Source of the DNA: Pseudomonadota bacterium
Lineage (GTDB): Bacteria > Pseudomonadota > Gammaproteobacteria > Competibacterales > Competibacteraceae
Direction of reading: 5' to 3'
DNA: 48,517 nucleotides
NCBI GenBank assembly: GCA_022709365.1
Contig: JAKLIY010000032.1
Coordinates: forward strand, 1 to 48,517
Below are positions 25,256-36,991 of the stretch, piece by piece (the stretch's first letter is position 1; the number at the start of each line of letters is the position of its first letter). The position numbers were made by a program, and so were the translations under genes. Below the pieces are notes generated by a model. That model was not told the DNA's origin, did not search any database, and saw nothing but the letters and a program-made list of their open reading frames with translations.

Positions 25256-25975
25256 ATGCCCATAGTTAATCGTCTCGCTGCCGAATTTGTCGGCACGCTT
25301 TGGCTGGTGCTAGGAGGATGTGGCAGCGCCGTGTTGGCTGCTTCTTTCCCAAGCTCCGATCCTACCAATCCCTTCGGCATCGCCTTCGTCGGCGTCTCGC
25401 TGGCCTTCGGTCTGACGGTGCTGACCATGGCCTACGCCATCGGCCACATTTCCGGCTGTCATCTGAATCCCGCTGTATCAGTAGGACTGTGGGCAGGCGG
25501 ACGCTTCCCGGCAGCCGATTTGGTTCCCTACATCATCGCCCAGGTACTCGGCGGCATCGCCGGCGCGGCGATCATCTACCTGATCGCCACCGGCAAACCA
25601 GGCTTTGAATTGGGCGGCTTTGCGGCGAATGGTTTCGGCGAACACTCGCCGGGTCAATACGGATTGAACGCGGCGCTCATTTGCGAAATCGTCATGACGT
25701 TTATGTTCCTGATCGTCATCCTCGGTTCCACGCACAAGAATACTCCAACCGGCTTTGCGCCCATTGCCATTGGTCTCTGTCTGACGCTGATTCACTTGAT
25801 CAGCATTCCGGTGACCAACACCTCGGTCAACCCGGCGCGCAGCACCAGCCAGGCCATCTTTGTCGGCGGCTGGGCTTTGCAACAGCTCTGGCTGTTCTGG
25901 GTAGCCCCTATCGTCGGTGCAGCGCTGGCGGGCTTTTTCCATCGCTGGATGGCGAATGATCAACCCACCGCTTGA
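25256..25975 (+). CDS. aqpZ: Aquaporin Z
   Basis: A six-helix water channel of the MIP family with both NPA boxes: [18 protein letters not shown] and [14 protein letters not shown]. The segment [15 protein letters not shown] carries the His and the following Thr and Arg of a water-selective filter as in E. coli AqpZ. Length (239 residues) is normal. The ATG at 25256 follows AGGAG at good spacing; the open frame extends further upstream to 24944 but that part is not aquaporin. Confidence 0.94.
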   Translation: MPIVNRLAAEFVGTLWLVLGGCGSAVLAASFPSSDPTNPFGIAFVGVSLAFGLTVLTMAYAIGHISGCHLNPAVSVGLWAGGRFPAADLVPYIIAQVLGGIAGAAIIYLIATGKPGFELGGFAANGFGEHSPGQYGLNAALICEIVMTFMFLIVILGSTHKNTPTGFAPIAIGLCLTLIHLISIPVTNTSVNPARSTSQAIFVGGWALQQLWLFWVAPIVGAALAGFFHRWMANDQPTA

Positions 25976-26012
25976 GCCGTGTTGCTAAAACTGTAGCACT
26001 GCCATCATTCAA

Positions 26013-26046
26013 CCCCTCTCCCCCTCCCTGCGAGGGGGTAGAGGGG
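26013..26046. repeat. Palindromic repeat after aqpZ
   Basis: CCCCTCTCCCCCTC (26013-26026) pairs with 26032-26046 apart from one bulged T, around a loop of five bases. GC-rich palindromes of this CCCTCTCCC/GGGAGAGGG type are dispersed in many proteobacterial genomes. No T-run follows. It may work as a transcript 3' end for aqpZ. Bases 25976-26188 hold nothing else I can name. Confidence 0.5.
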
Positions 26047-26125
26047 AATGGCGCAGTCGCTGCGCACATTGACCTTCGGAAGCCCTCCTATGTCCTGGCA
26101 AACCCAAACTATCCTGGAGTCCTGA

Positions 26126-27372
<1,247 letters not shown>

Positions 27373-27402
27373 AGCATGTAGCGAAAATTTCCTATCTCGC
27401 TG

Positions 27403-27807
27403 TTACTTGACAATTTTCAGCGTCGGCTTGCGCCGGGGAGGCTTGGCAGGCGGTTGATCCGGTTGCGGAGCGCCCGTCGGCGGTTCGTCATCACCCGTTT
27501 TTTCCTCGCCGAAGGCCATGCCTTGACCGTTCTCGCGAGCGTAGATCGCCAGGACTGCGGCTATCGGAATTTGCACCGAGCGGGCGACACCGCCGAACCG
27601 GGCATTAAATTCGATCCAGTCATTGCCCAGCCGCAGATCGCGTACCGCCGCCGGGTTGATATTCAGGATAATCTGGCCTTCGCGTACATGCTGTTTTGGA
27701 ACCGTCACGCCCGGTTGATCGGCATCGACCAGAATGTGCGGCGTCATACCGTTGTCTTCAATCCACTCGTAGAGCGCGCGGATCAGATAGGGGCGGGTCG
27801 AGGTCAT
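27403..27807 (-). CDS. sspB: ClpXP protease specificity-enhancing factor
   Basis: SspB delivers ssrA-tagged peptides to ClpXP. The substrate-binding domain covers residues 1-~100, starting STRPYLIRALYEWIEDNGMT and including HVREGQIILNINPAAVRDL and FNARFGGVARSVQIPI. A flexible linker rich in proline and acidic residues ends in the ClpX-binding tail PTLKIVK. Both ends are intact. In related gammaproteobacteria sspA sits next to it, upstream; here that place holds only about 115 bases with tandem repeats. Confidence 0.94.
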   Translation of the reverse strand: MTSTRPYLIRALYEWIEDNGMTPHILVDADQPGVTVPKQHVREGQIILNINPAAVRDLRLGNDWIEFNARFGGVARSVQIPIAAVLAIYARENGQGMAFGEEKTGDDEPPTGAPQPDQPPAKPPRRKPTLKIVK

Positions 27808-27874
27808 GGCGGCTCGGTGAATCAGGTAGGGAGTTTAGGGAAGTCGGGAGGTAGGGATTGGAAAGATAGGGGGT

Positions 27875-27918
27875 AGCGAATCCCTGCTCGCTAATCCCTA
27901 CTCGCTAATCCCTACTCA
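27875..27918. repeat. Short tandem direct repeats between sspB and petC
   Basis: A 14-base unit (CTCGCTAATCCCTA) occurs twice in tandem at 27887-27900 and 27901-27914, with a degenerate third copy at 27875-27886. They lie between the petC stop and the sspB start, where sspA would be expected. Confidence 0.8.
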
Positions 27919-27922
27919 CCGG

Positions 27923-28663
27923 TCAATGCACGTCCTTCCAGTACTCTTTCTTGAGCAGGTAGAACACCACGGTGGCTAGCGCCAGGAACAGCAGTACCCA
28001 AATGCCGATGCGTTGACGCTCCAGTTTGATGGGTTCGCCGACGTAGGCCAGGAAATTGGTCAGATCGGCCATCGCTTCCTTGAACTCCGGCGGACTCATG
28101 CTGCCCGGTTGCGTCAGCTTGAAGCCGGTGAGGGTCTTGACCTCCGTACCTGCAGCGTCTTCATGCTGGGTGAAAACCGGCTCCTGCATTCCCTGCAATT
28201 GCCATAGCACATGCGGCATGCCGGCGTTTGGGAACACCGCATTATTCACACCAAATGGCCGGGTTGGGTCCTTGTAGAAGGTTTGCAGATAGGTATAGAG
28301 GTAGTCCACGCCACGCGAACGGGCGATCACGGTCAGATCGGGCGGCGTGACGCCGAACCACTGCTTGGCCGCAGCCTTGGGCATGGCGTTTTTCATGGTG
28401 TCGCCGACCTTGGCACCGGTGAAGATCAGATTGTTCCTCACCTCTTCATCCGTCAGGCCGATGTCGCGAGCCATGCGATTGTAGCGCTGATACTCCAGCG
28501 AATGGCAACCCATGCAGTAATTGACGAACAGCTTGGCGCCCTTTTGCAACGAGGCCTGGTTATGCAGGTCGATCGGCGCTTTCATCAGCGGGTAGCCGGC
28601 AGCGGAGGCAAAGCTCAGGCCCGGCAAGGCCAGAAATGCGAGTGCGACGATGATTTTTTTCAT
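27923..28663 (-). CDS. petC: Cytochrome c1 of the bc1 complex
   Basis: Cytochrome c1 passes electrons from the Rieske protein to cytochrome c. A signal peptide of about 20 residues (LAFLALPGLSFASA) precedes the haem motif CMGCH followed by SLEYQRYNR. A C-terminal helix (about residues 222-238) anchors it. Length (246 residues) is normal. The ATG overlaps the cytochrome b stop by four bases, so it is the last gene of a petA-petB-petC operon. Confidence 0.95.
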   Translation of the reverse strand: MKKIIVALAFLALPGLSFASAAGYPLMKAPIDLHNQASLQKGAKLFVNYCMGCHSLEYQRYNRMARDIGLTDEEVRNNLIFTGAKVGDTMKNAMPKAAAKQWFGVTPPDLTVIARSRGVDYLYTYLQTFYKDPTRPFGVNNAVFPNAGMPHVLWQLQGMQEPVFTQHEDAAGTEVKTLTGFKLTQPGSMSPPEFKEAMADLTNFLAYVGEPIKLERQRIGIWVLLFLALATVVFYLLKKEYWKDVH

Positions 28664-29901
28664 TTTGTCACCCTTTCCGGGACGGGCTTGGTCGTTTCAA
28701 ACACCGGCAGGATCGGCAGCACGAAGAAGAACCCAAAATAGATGATGGAGCAGATCTGCGCCAGAGTGGTGCGTTCCGGGGTGGTCGGCAACGCCCCCAG
28801 ATAGCCCAGGATCAGGAACGAGATCACGAACGCCGCCAGGACCAGCTTGAACAGGAGGCCGCGATAGCGAATCGACTTGACCGGGCTGCGATCCAGCCAG
28901 GGCAGGAAGAACAGCATCACGATGGCCGCGCCCATGGCCAGTACGCCCCACACCTGCGTACCCGCAAAGGACGGCACCGCGCGCAGAATGGCGTAGAACG
29001 GCGTGAAGTACCAGACCGGGGCGATATGCGGCGGAGTCTTCAGCGGATCCGCGGGATCGAAGTTGGGATGCTCCAGAAAATAGCCACCCATTTCGGGAAT
29101 GAAAAAGATGATCAGGGCGAAGAACAGCAGGAACACTACGGCGCCCAGCAAATCCTTGACCGTGTAGTAGGGATGGAAGGGAATGCCGTCCAGCGGCTTG
29201 CCATCCGGTCCTTTGACTTTCTTGATTTCCACGCCATCAGGATTGTTGGAGCCGACTTCGTGCAGGGCGAGGATGTGCGCCACCACCAGTCCCAACAGCA
29301 CCAGCGGCAGAGCAATGACATGCAGCGAGAAGAAGCGGTTCAGCGTGGCGTCGGAGACGACGAAATCACCGCGAATCCACACCGACAGATCCGGGCCAAT
29401 CACTGGAATAGCGCTGAACAGATTGATGATGACCTGCGCGCCCCAGAAGGACATCTGACCCCAAGGCAGCAGGTAGCCCATGAAGGCTTCGGCCATCAGA
29501 CACAGGAAGATGACCACGCCGATGAGCCAGATCAGTTCGCGCGGCTTCTTGTAGGAGCCGTAAATCAGCGCCCGGAACATGTGCAGGTAGACGACGATGA
29601 AGAACGCCGACGCGCCAGTGGAATGCATGTAGCGGATCAGCCAGCCCCAGTTAACGTCGCGCATGATGTATTCGACCGAGGCGAACGCCTCGGCGGCGGA
29701 AGGCTTGTAGTTCATGGTCAGCCAGATGCCGGTCAGGATCTGATTCACCAGCACCAGAATTGCCAGAGAGCCGAAGAAGTACCAGAAGTTGAAGTTTTTC
29801 GGCGCGTAATACTCCGTCAGATGCTCGCGCATCATCTTGGTTAGCGGAAAGCGCTCGTCAATCCAGCCGAGCACGCCGGTCGTGCCTTGTGTATTGGCCA
29901 T
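28660..29901 (-). CDS. petB: Cytochrome b of the bc1 complex
   Basis: The membrane core of bc1 oxidises ubiquinol at the Qo site. Typical motifs: GWLIRYMHSTGASAFFIVVY for the first haem histidines, GYLLPWGQMSFWGAQVI for Qo, FFSLHVIALPLVLLGLVVAHI for the second pair, and PEWY-equivalent PVWYFTPFYAILR. It is a full-length 413-residue cytochrome b (both halves in one chain). The start overlaps the Rieske stop by one base. Confidence 0.96.
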   Translation of the reverse strand: MANTQGTTGVLGWIDERFPLTKMMREHLTEYYAPKNFNFWYFFGSLAILVLVNQILTGIWLTMNYKPSAAEAFASVEYIMRDVNWGWLIRYMHSTGASAFFIVVYLHMFRALIYGSYKKPRELIWLIGVVIFLCLMAEAFMGYLLPWGQMSFWGAQVIINLFSAIPVIGPDLSVWIRGDFVVSDATLNRFFSLHVIALPLVLLGLVVAHILALHEVGSNNPDGVEIKKVKGPDGKPLDGIPFHPYYTVKDLLGAVVFLLFFALIIFFIPEMGGYFLEHPNFDPADPLKTPPHIAPVWYFTPFYAILRAVPSFAGTQVWGVLAMGAAIVMLFFLPWLDRSPVKSIRYRGLLFKLVLAAFVISFLILGYLGALPTTPERTTLAQICSIIYFGFFFVLPILPVFETTKPVPERVTK

Positions 29902-30500
29902 TATGCAGTCTCCGGGTCAACGCCAATCAATACGCGGGAGTCGCTCAGATACCGGTAGGAGGGCACCACCAGATTCGATGGCGCGGGAACGCCCTTGTAG
30001 ACCCGCCCGGCCAGATCGAAACGGGAGCCGTGGCAAGGGCAGAAGAACCCGCCCTTCCAGGCCGGACCCAGATCAGCAGGCGCGATGTCAGGGCGAAAGG
30101 TCGGCGAGCAGCCCAGATGGGTGCAGATACCGACCAGCACCAGGATTTGCGGGTTGATCGAGCGGTTGGCGTTCTGGGCGTACTTGGGTTGCTGACTGGC
30201 CATTTCGGACCGGGGATCCAGCAACTGGTCGTTCAGGGTAGGCAGTTCAGCCAGCATTTTTTCGGTGCGTTTCAACATCCAAACTGGCTTGCCGCGCCAT
30301 TCAACGGTCATCAGGGCGCCTTCTTCCAGTTTGCTGATATCGGCTTCCACCGGGGCGCCGGCAGCCTGAGCGCGTTCGCTGGGGGACCAGGATTTAAGAA
30401 AGGGAACCGCGACAAACGCCGCGCCCACGCCGCCGACCACAGTTGCCGTGGCGGTCAGAAAGCGGCGTCTGCCGAGATCGACGGCATCTACCGTACTCAT
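29901..30500 (-). CDS. petA: Rieske iron-sulphur subunit of the bc1 complex
   Basis: The 2Fe-2S subunit shuttles electrons from ubiquinol to cytochrome c1. A twin-arginine-like N-terminus (GRRRFLTATATVVGG) with a helix to about residue 35 anchors it. Cluster ligands are in CTHLGCSPTF and CPCHGSRFDLAGRV. Length (199 residues) is normal. An AGGAG site precedes the ATG; no strong promoter is evident upstream, though TACAAT lies about 35 bases before it. Confidence 0.96.
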   Translation of the reverse strand: MSTVDAVDLGRRRFLTATATVVGGVGAAFVAVPFLKSWSPSERAQAAGAPVEADISKLEEGALMTVEWRGKPVWMLKRTEKMLAELPTLNDQLLDPRSEMASQQPKYAQNANRSINPQILVLVGICTHLGCSPTFRPDIAPADLGPAWKGGFFCPCHGSRFDLAGRVYKGVPAPSNLVVPSYRYLSDSRVLIGVDPETA

Positions 30501-30640
30501 AATGCAGTCTCCTGATTTTATGGATTTATGTTGATTGTAGCGTCGGGCAGTCCGCGAGCGCCCTAGTGGAGTCTTATGGTTTTCGCGGTACGGCGCAAAA
30601 TATTACCGCAGTGCGGGTATGGGGTCTATGCGCTTGCGAG

Positions 30641-30850
30641 TCAGACGGGATTGTTGATGTCGATAAAGGTAAAGCGCAAACCAAACTGTTGCGACAAATA
30701 CGCACCCAACGCCTGGACGCCATCGCGTTCGGTGGCTTGATAACCAGCAGCAAAGAAGTGCAAGCCGTTTTCGCGAGCGAAATGCACAGTGGGTTCCGAC
30801 GCCTCGCCAGTGAGAAAAGCATCTGCGCCGACCATCTGCTGCATCTGGAA
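30641..30850 (-). pseudogene. Nif3/DUF34 family metal protein, C-terminal fragment
   Basis: The last ~70 codons of the frame match the C-terminus of Nif3-like (YbgI) proteins: GADAFLTGEASEPTVHFARE, HFFAAGYQATERDGVQALG and the final FTFIDINNPV. Upstream of about 30850 the frame no longer resembles the family, and the N-terminal two thirds are missing. An IS200/IS605-type end lies 70 bases upstream of the break. The frame stays open for 39 more residues of unrelated sequence, so a hybrid product is conceivable but probably inactive. Confidence 0.8.
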
Positions 30851-30918
30851 AGTGCTGAAGAAACAACGGCGATTTATCCCGACTTTCTCCGAACATATTC
30901 CATCGGATCGTTCTGGAG

Positions 30919-30957
30919 GCGTTGACATCTTCCCCTCCTGCAAGGGCGGGGATTCGC
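30919..30957. mobile_element. Solitary IS200/IS605-type terminal hairpin
   Basis: GTTGACATCTTCCCC, a short spacer and GGGCGGGGATTC form an imperfect hairpin that closely resembles the terminal structure of IS200/IS605-family elements (GACATCCTCCCC...GGGGATTC). No transposase gene is nearby, so this is a leftover end. The rest of 30501-31072 shows no gene apart from the nif3 remnant. Confidence 0.55.
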
Positions 30958-31072
30958 CTGCAAACGACACGCTCTGGGTCAGGATTCAACCTAGCGAACT
31001 GGAGGCGAAGGAGGTATTTCCCAATCACCAGTCTATAGTTGTTGGGAATCACCAAACGACTCAGGATCTTCC

Positions 31073-33736
<2,664 letters not shown>

Positions 33737-33750
33737 AGGGAGAATTCCGC

Positions 33751-35373
33751 GTGAGCATCATCAAAGAAATTCACGTCCCGGACATCGGCGATTTCAAAGG
33801 CGTCGATGTTATCCAAGTGTTGGTTGCGGCGGGTGACGCCATCGATGTCGAAGCGCCACTGATTATGCTGGAAACCGATAAGGCGACGATGGAAGTGCCC
33901 GCACCACTGGCAGGTACAGTGCGCGAAGTCCGCATTAAGGCCGGTGACAAGGTTTCGCAAGGCGACCTGATTTTGTATCTGGACGTGGCAGAAAGCGTGT
34001 CGGGGCCGGAACCAGTATCTGTCGCCAGCGCAGCGGCTGAACCTGCTGCGGGTCCCGGTGAAGTGCGCGAAGTGCGGGTGCCGGATATCGGCGATTTCAA
34101 GGGGATACCGGTCATTGACATTCTGGTCGCACCCGGCGACCGGGTGGAAACTGATACTTCGCTCATCACCTTGGAAAGCGACAAGGCCAGCATGGACGTT
34201 CCCGCACCGTTCCCCGGCGTGGTGCAAAGCCTTGAAATCAAGGTCGGCGACAAGATTTCGCAGGGCGACTTGATTCTGCTGTTGGCGGTGAGCGGCACGG
34301 ACACCGCCGCCAAGCGGCAATTGCCCGATACCCTGAGCGCGGTCGCTATTGGTCCGCGTGCGCCCAAATCGGAAGGTGCACCGCGAACGCCGCCGGTTAA
34401 AGCGCCGCCGCCGGCTCCCGCCAGCGCCGTCGTCAAAGCGGCAGAACCGGGCAAAGTACACGCCAGCCCGTCAATCCGCCGTTTCGCCCGCGAATTGGGC
34501 GTTGATTTAACTCGGGTCGTGCAGGGTTCCGGCCCCAAAGGGCGGATTCTCAAGGAAGACGTGCAGACTTTCGTCAAGCAGGTGATGTCGGGAACGTTCA
34601 AAGCGGAAGGTGCGATCGGATTACCCGCTGGCGCGATGGGCATCCCGCCAATGCCGCCGGTGGATTTCGCCAAGTTCGGCGAGATCGAGATGCAACCCCT
34701 GTCGCGGATCAAAAAGCTGTCCGGGGCTAACCTGCACCGCGCTTGGTTAAATGTGCCGCATGTCACCCATCACGATGAAGCGGACATCACCGATGTGGAA
34801 GCCTTCCGCAAGTCGTTGAGCAAGGAGGCGGAACAGCGCGGGGTGCGGGTGACGATGCTCAGCTTCCTGCTGAAAGCCTGCGCTGTCGCGCTCAAAGCTT
34901 ATCCGAATTTCAACGCTTCGCTGGACGCCACCGGGGAAAACCTGGTGCTGAAGAAGTATTGCCATATCGGCGTGGCGGTGGACACCCCGGACGGGCTGGT
35001 GGTGCCGGTGATCCGCGATGTAGATCAAAAGAGCCTGTTCGAGTTGTCCGCCGATATGGGCGAACTGTCGGTCAAGGCCCGCAACAAGAAACTCGGTCCC
35101 GGCGAGATGCAGGGCGCGTGCTTCACCATCTCCAGCCTGGGCGGCATTGGCGGTGTGGCGTTTACACCCATCGTCAACGCCCCGGAAGTCGCCATTCTCG
35201 GCGTGACCCGCTCACAGATGAAGCCGGTGTGGAATGGCCAGGAGTTCACGCCCCGGCTGATGCTGCCGCTGTCGCTGTCCTACGATCACCGGGTGATTGA
35301 CGGGGCGCAGGCGGCGCGGTTCACCGTGACCCTGGCCGGGCTGATGAGTGATATCCGGCGGTTGTTGCTGTAA
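33751..35373 (+). CDS. aceF: Dihydrolipoyl acetyltransferase, E2 of pyruvate dehydrogenase
   Basis: E2 carries acetyl groups on lipoyl-lysine to CoA. Two lipoyl domains are present, with lysines at K44 (ETDKATMEVP) and K145 (ESDKASMDVP), joined by Ala/Pro-rich linkers. A peripheral-subunit-binding domain lies near residues 232-275 (ASPSIRRFARELGVDLTRV). The catalytic domain ends with SLSYDHRVIDGAQAARF. The start is GTG at 33751 with AGGGAGAA upstream. No E3 (lpd) gene follows in the window. Confidence 0.95.
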   Translation: MSIIKEIHVPDIGDFKGVDVIQVLVAAGDAIDVEAPLIMLETDKATMEVPAPLAGTVREVRIKAGDKVSQGDLILYLDVAESVSGPEPVSVASAAAEPAAGPGEVREVRVPDIGDFKGIPVIDILVAPGDRVETDTSLITLESDKASMDVPAPFPGVVQSLEIKVGDKISQGDLILLLAVSGTDTAAKRQLPDTLSAVAIGPRAPKSEGAPRTPPVKAPPPAPASAVVKAAEPGKVHASPSIRRFARELGVDLTRVVQGSGPKGRILKEDVQTFVKQVMSGTFKAEGAIGLPAGAMGIPPMPPVDFAKFGEIEMQPLSRIKKLSGANLHRAWLNVPHVTHHDEADITDVEAFRKSLSKEAEQRGVRVTMLSFLLKACAVALKAYPNFNASLDATGENLVLKKYCHIGVAVDTPDGLVVPVIRDVDQKSLFELSADMGELSVKARNKKLGPGEMQGACFTISSLGGIGGVAFTPIVNAPEVAILGVTRSQMKPVWNGQEFTPRLMLPLSLSYDHRVIDGAQAARFTVTLAGLMSDIRRLLL

Positions 35374-35383
35374 ATTCCTCCAC

Positions 35384-35403
35384 CCCCCTTTGCCAAAAGG
35401 GGG
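35384..35403 (+). terminator. Hairpin after aceF
   Basis: CCCCCTTT pairs with AAAGGGGG around GCCA, followed by CTTATTCT. It starts 10 bases after the aceF stop. The T-tail is weak, so it may be a partial terminator or a dispersed palindrome. Confidence 0.5.
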
Positions 35404-35428
35404 CTTATTCTCCAGCAGAATCTCTCTC

Positions 35429-35746
35429 ATGTACGATGATGCACTCGACGACGATACCGATGATCTGGAAGCGCTGCTGCCGCCCAGCAAGAGCCAGCGC
35501 AAGCGGGAGGCGACGGTTTTACAAGAACTGGGTGAGCAACTGGTCAAGCTCACCGCGACGCAGTTGAAACGGATACCGTTGCCAGAAGACCTGCTGGCCG
35601 CGGTGCGGCTGGCCCAGAGCATTTCACAACGAGGCGGACACAAGCGGCAATTGCAATACATCGGCAAATTGATGCGGCAACTGGACGAGACCGATATTGA
35701 AGCGATCAGCGCTGCACTGACCACGATGCAGATCACCCGCCGATAA
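35429..35746 (+). CDS. darP: Ribosome-associated protein DarP (YjgA/DUF615), lacking the C-terminal half
   Basis: DarP acts in late 50S ribosome assembly. The N-terminal half is recognisable: an acidic lead (DDDTDDLEALL), PSKSQRKREATVLQELGEQL and GGHKRQLQYIGKLMRQLDET. Family members have about 175-185 residues; this ORF stops at 105, just after the first helical half. The second half (normally with ELRDRLI and RELxRAxxxE-type helices) is not found in other frames before the next gene. It may be truncated by deletion or a shortened but active form. The ATG at 35429 has no strong ribosome-binding site. Confidence 0.75.
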   Translation: MYDDALDDDTDDLEALLPPSKSQRKREATVLQELGEQLVKLTATQLKRIPLPEDLLAAVRLAQSISQRGGHKRQLQYIGKLMRQLDETDIEAISAALTTMQITRR

Positions 35747-35772
35747 TCCCGGAATTTCTGGAGAACCCTCCC

Positions 35773-36990
35773 CTGACCACCCCGCCCCTGTCCTGGCTGC
35801 TGATCCTCGGCGCGTTGATCGCCTTCGCGCCGATGTCTATCGATATGTATCTGCCCGGTCTACCCGCCATCGCCGCTGAATTCGGCGCGGAAACCTCGGC
35901 GGCGCAATTCACTCTTGCCAGCTTTTTCATTGGTCTGGCGCTCGGTCAAGCGATTCACGGACCGCTCGCCGACCGTTTTGGCCGTAAGCCGCCGCTGTAT
36001 GCCGGATTGGCGCTCTATGTCGCCGCGTCCATCGGCTGCGCGCTGGCGGCGAATCTGACCACGCTGATTGTTTTGCGCTTCCTCCAGGCCCTGGGCGGTT
36101 GCGCCGGGATCGTCATCGCCCGCGCCATCGTCCGCGACTGCTGCGACGCTCATGCCTCAGCACGGGTGTTTTCCTTGCTCATGCTGATTATGGGGCTGGC
36201 GCCGATTCTCGCCCCGTTCATCGGCGGCTGGATTCTCTGGTTTGCCGGCTGGCGGGCGATTTTCGCCGTGCTGGCGCTCTTTGGGCTGGGTTGTCTGTTC
36301 GCCGTCTGGCGCTATTTGCAGGAAACACTTCCGGCGGACACCGTCGGCAGCGCCAGCATTGGCGCGGCGCTACGGGTGTACGGCGACTTGTTGCGCGACC
36401 GGCATTTCATCGGTTATGTCCTGACTGGCGGTCTGGCCCATGCCGGGATGTTCGCCTATATCACCGGCTCGCCGCATGTGTTCATCGAGGTGTATGGCGT
36501 ATCCGCGCAAAATTTCGGCTGGCTGTTCGGCCTCAACGCCCTGGGCCTGATCGCCAGTTCCCAGATCAATCGCCACCTGTTGGCGCGCCATTCTCCGGAC
36601 GCGATCCTGCGGCGAGCCAATCGCGCCACGGTCTTGCTGGGACTGGGGTTGCTGGCGGTCGCGGTCAGTGGTTGGGGAGGATTGCCGATGCTCTTGATCC
36701 CGCTGTTCGGCTACAGCATCAGCCTCGGTTTCACCGGGCCGAACGCTACAGCGAACGCCCTGGCGCATCAGGGAATGCGCGCCGGCAGCGCCTCGGCTCT
36801 GCTCGGCGCTTTGCAATTCGGTATCGCGGCTCTTTCCAGTACGCTGGTCGGGCTGGCCGGAGGAAGTTCAGCGCTGCCGATGGCGGCGGTCATCGCCGGC
36901 TGTGGATTGCTGGCCTATCTCACCCATCGTGCGTTGGTTTCCCCTTGGCTGGTTGATTCCAAATCCCATCAGGGGAAGGAAAATCTTTAA
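35773..36990 (+). CDS. Bcr/CflA-family multidrug efflux transporter (MFS)
   Basis: A 12-helix major facilitator of the drug:H+ antiporter type. The segment APMSIDMYLPGLPAIAAEFG and the loop motif GPLADRFGRKPPLYAGLALY are diagnostic. No ATG or GTG lies before these. The best start is CTG at 35773 (giving L/M-TTPPLSWLLILGALIAF, a normal first helix), with GGAGAA eight bases upstream; a TTG at 35815 would cut the first helix in half. Substrate unknown. It ends one base before the next start codon. Confidence 0.88.
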   Translation: MTTPPLSWLLILGALIAFAPMSIDMYLPGLPAIAAEFGAETSAAQFTLASFFIGLALGQAIHGPLADRFGRKPPLYAGLALYVAASIGCALAANLTTLIVLRFLQALGGCAGIVIARAIVRDCCDAHASARVFSLLMLIMGLAPILAPFIGGWILWFAGWRAIFAVLALFGLGCLFAVWRYLQETLPADTVGSASIGAALRVYGDLLRDRHFIGYVLTGGLAHAGMFAYITGSPHVFIEVYGVSAQNFGWLFGLNALGLIASSQINRHLLARHSPDAILRRANRATVLLGLGLLAVAVSGWGGLPMLLIPLFGYSISLGFTGPNATANALAHQGMRAGSASALLGALQFGIAALSSTLVGLAGGSSALPMAAVIAGCGLLAYLTHRALVSPWLVDSKSHQGKENL

Positions 36991-36991
36991 C

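Noticed and set aside
27875..27918. CRISPR-like repeats
   Set aside because: The 14-base units are directly adjacent with no spacers and only two to three copies; this is a simple tandem repeat.
30603..31055. 150-residue minus-strand frame across the nif3 remnant
   Set aside because: It overlaps the true nif3 frame in another phase and shows no family motif.
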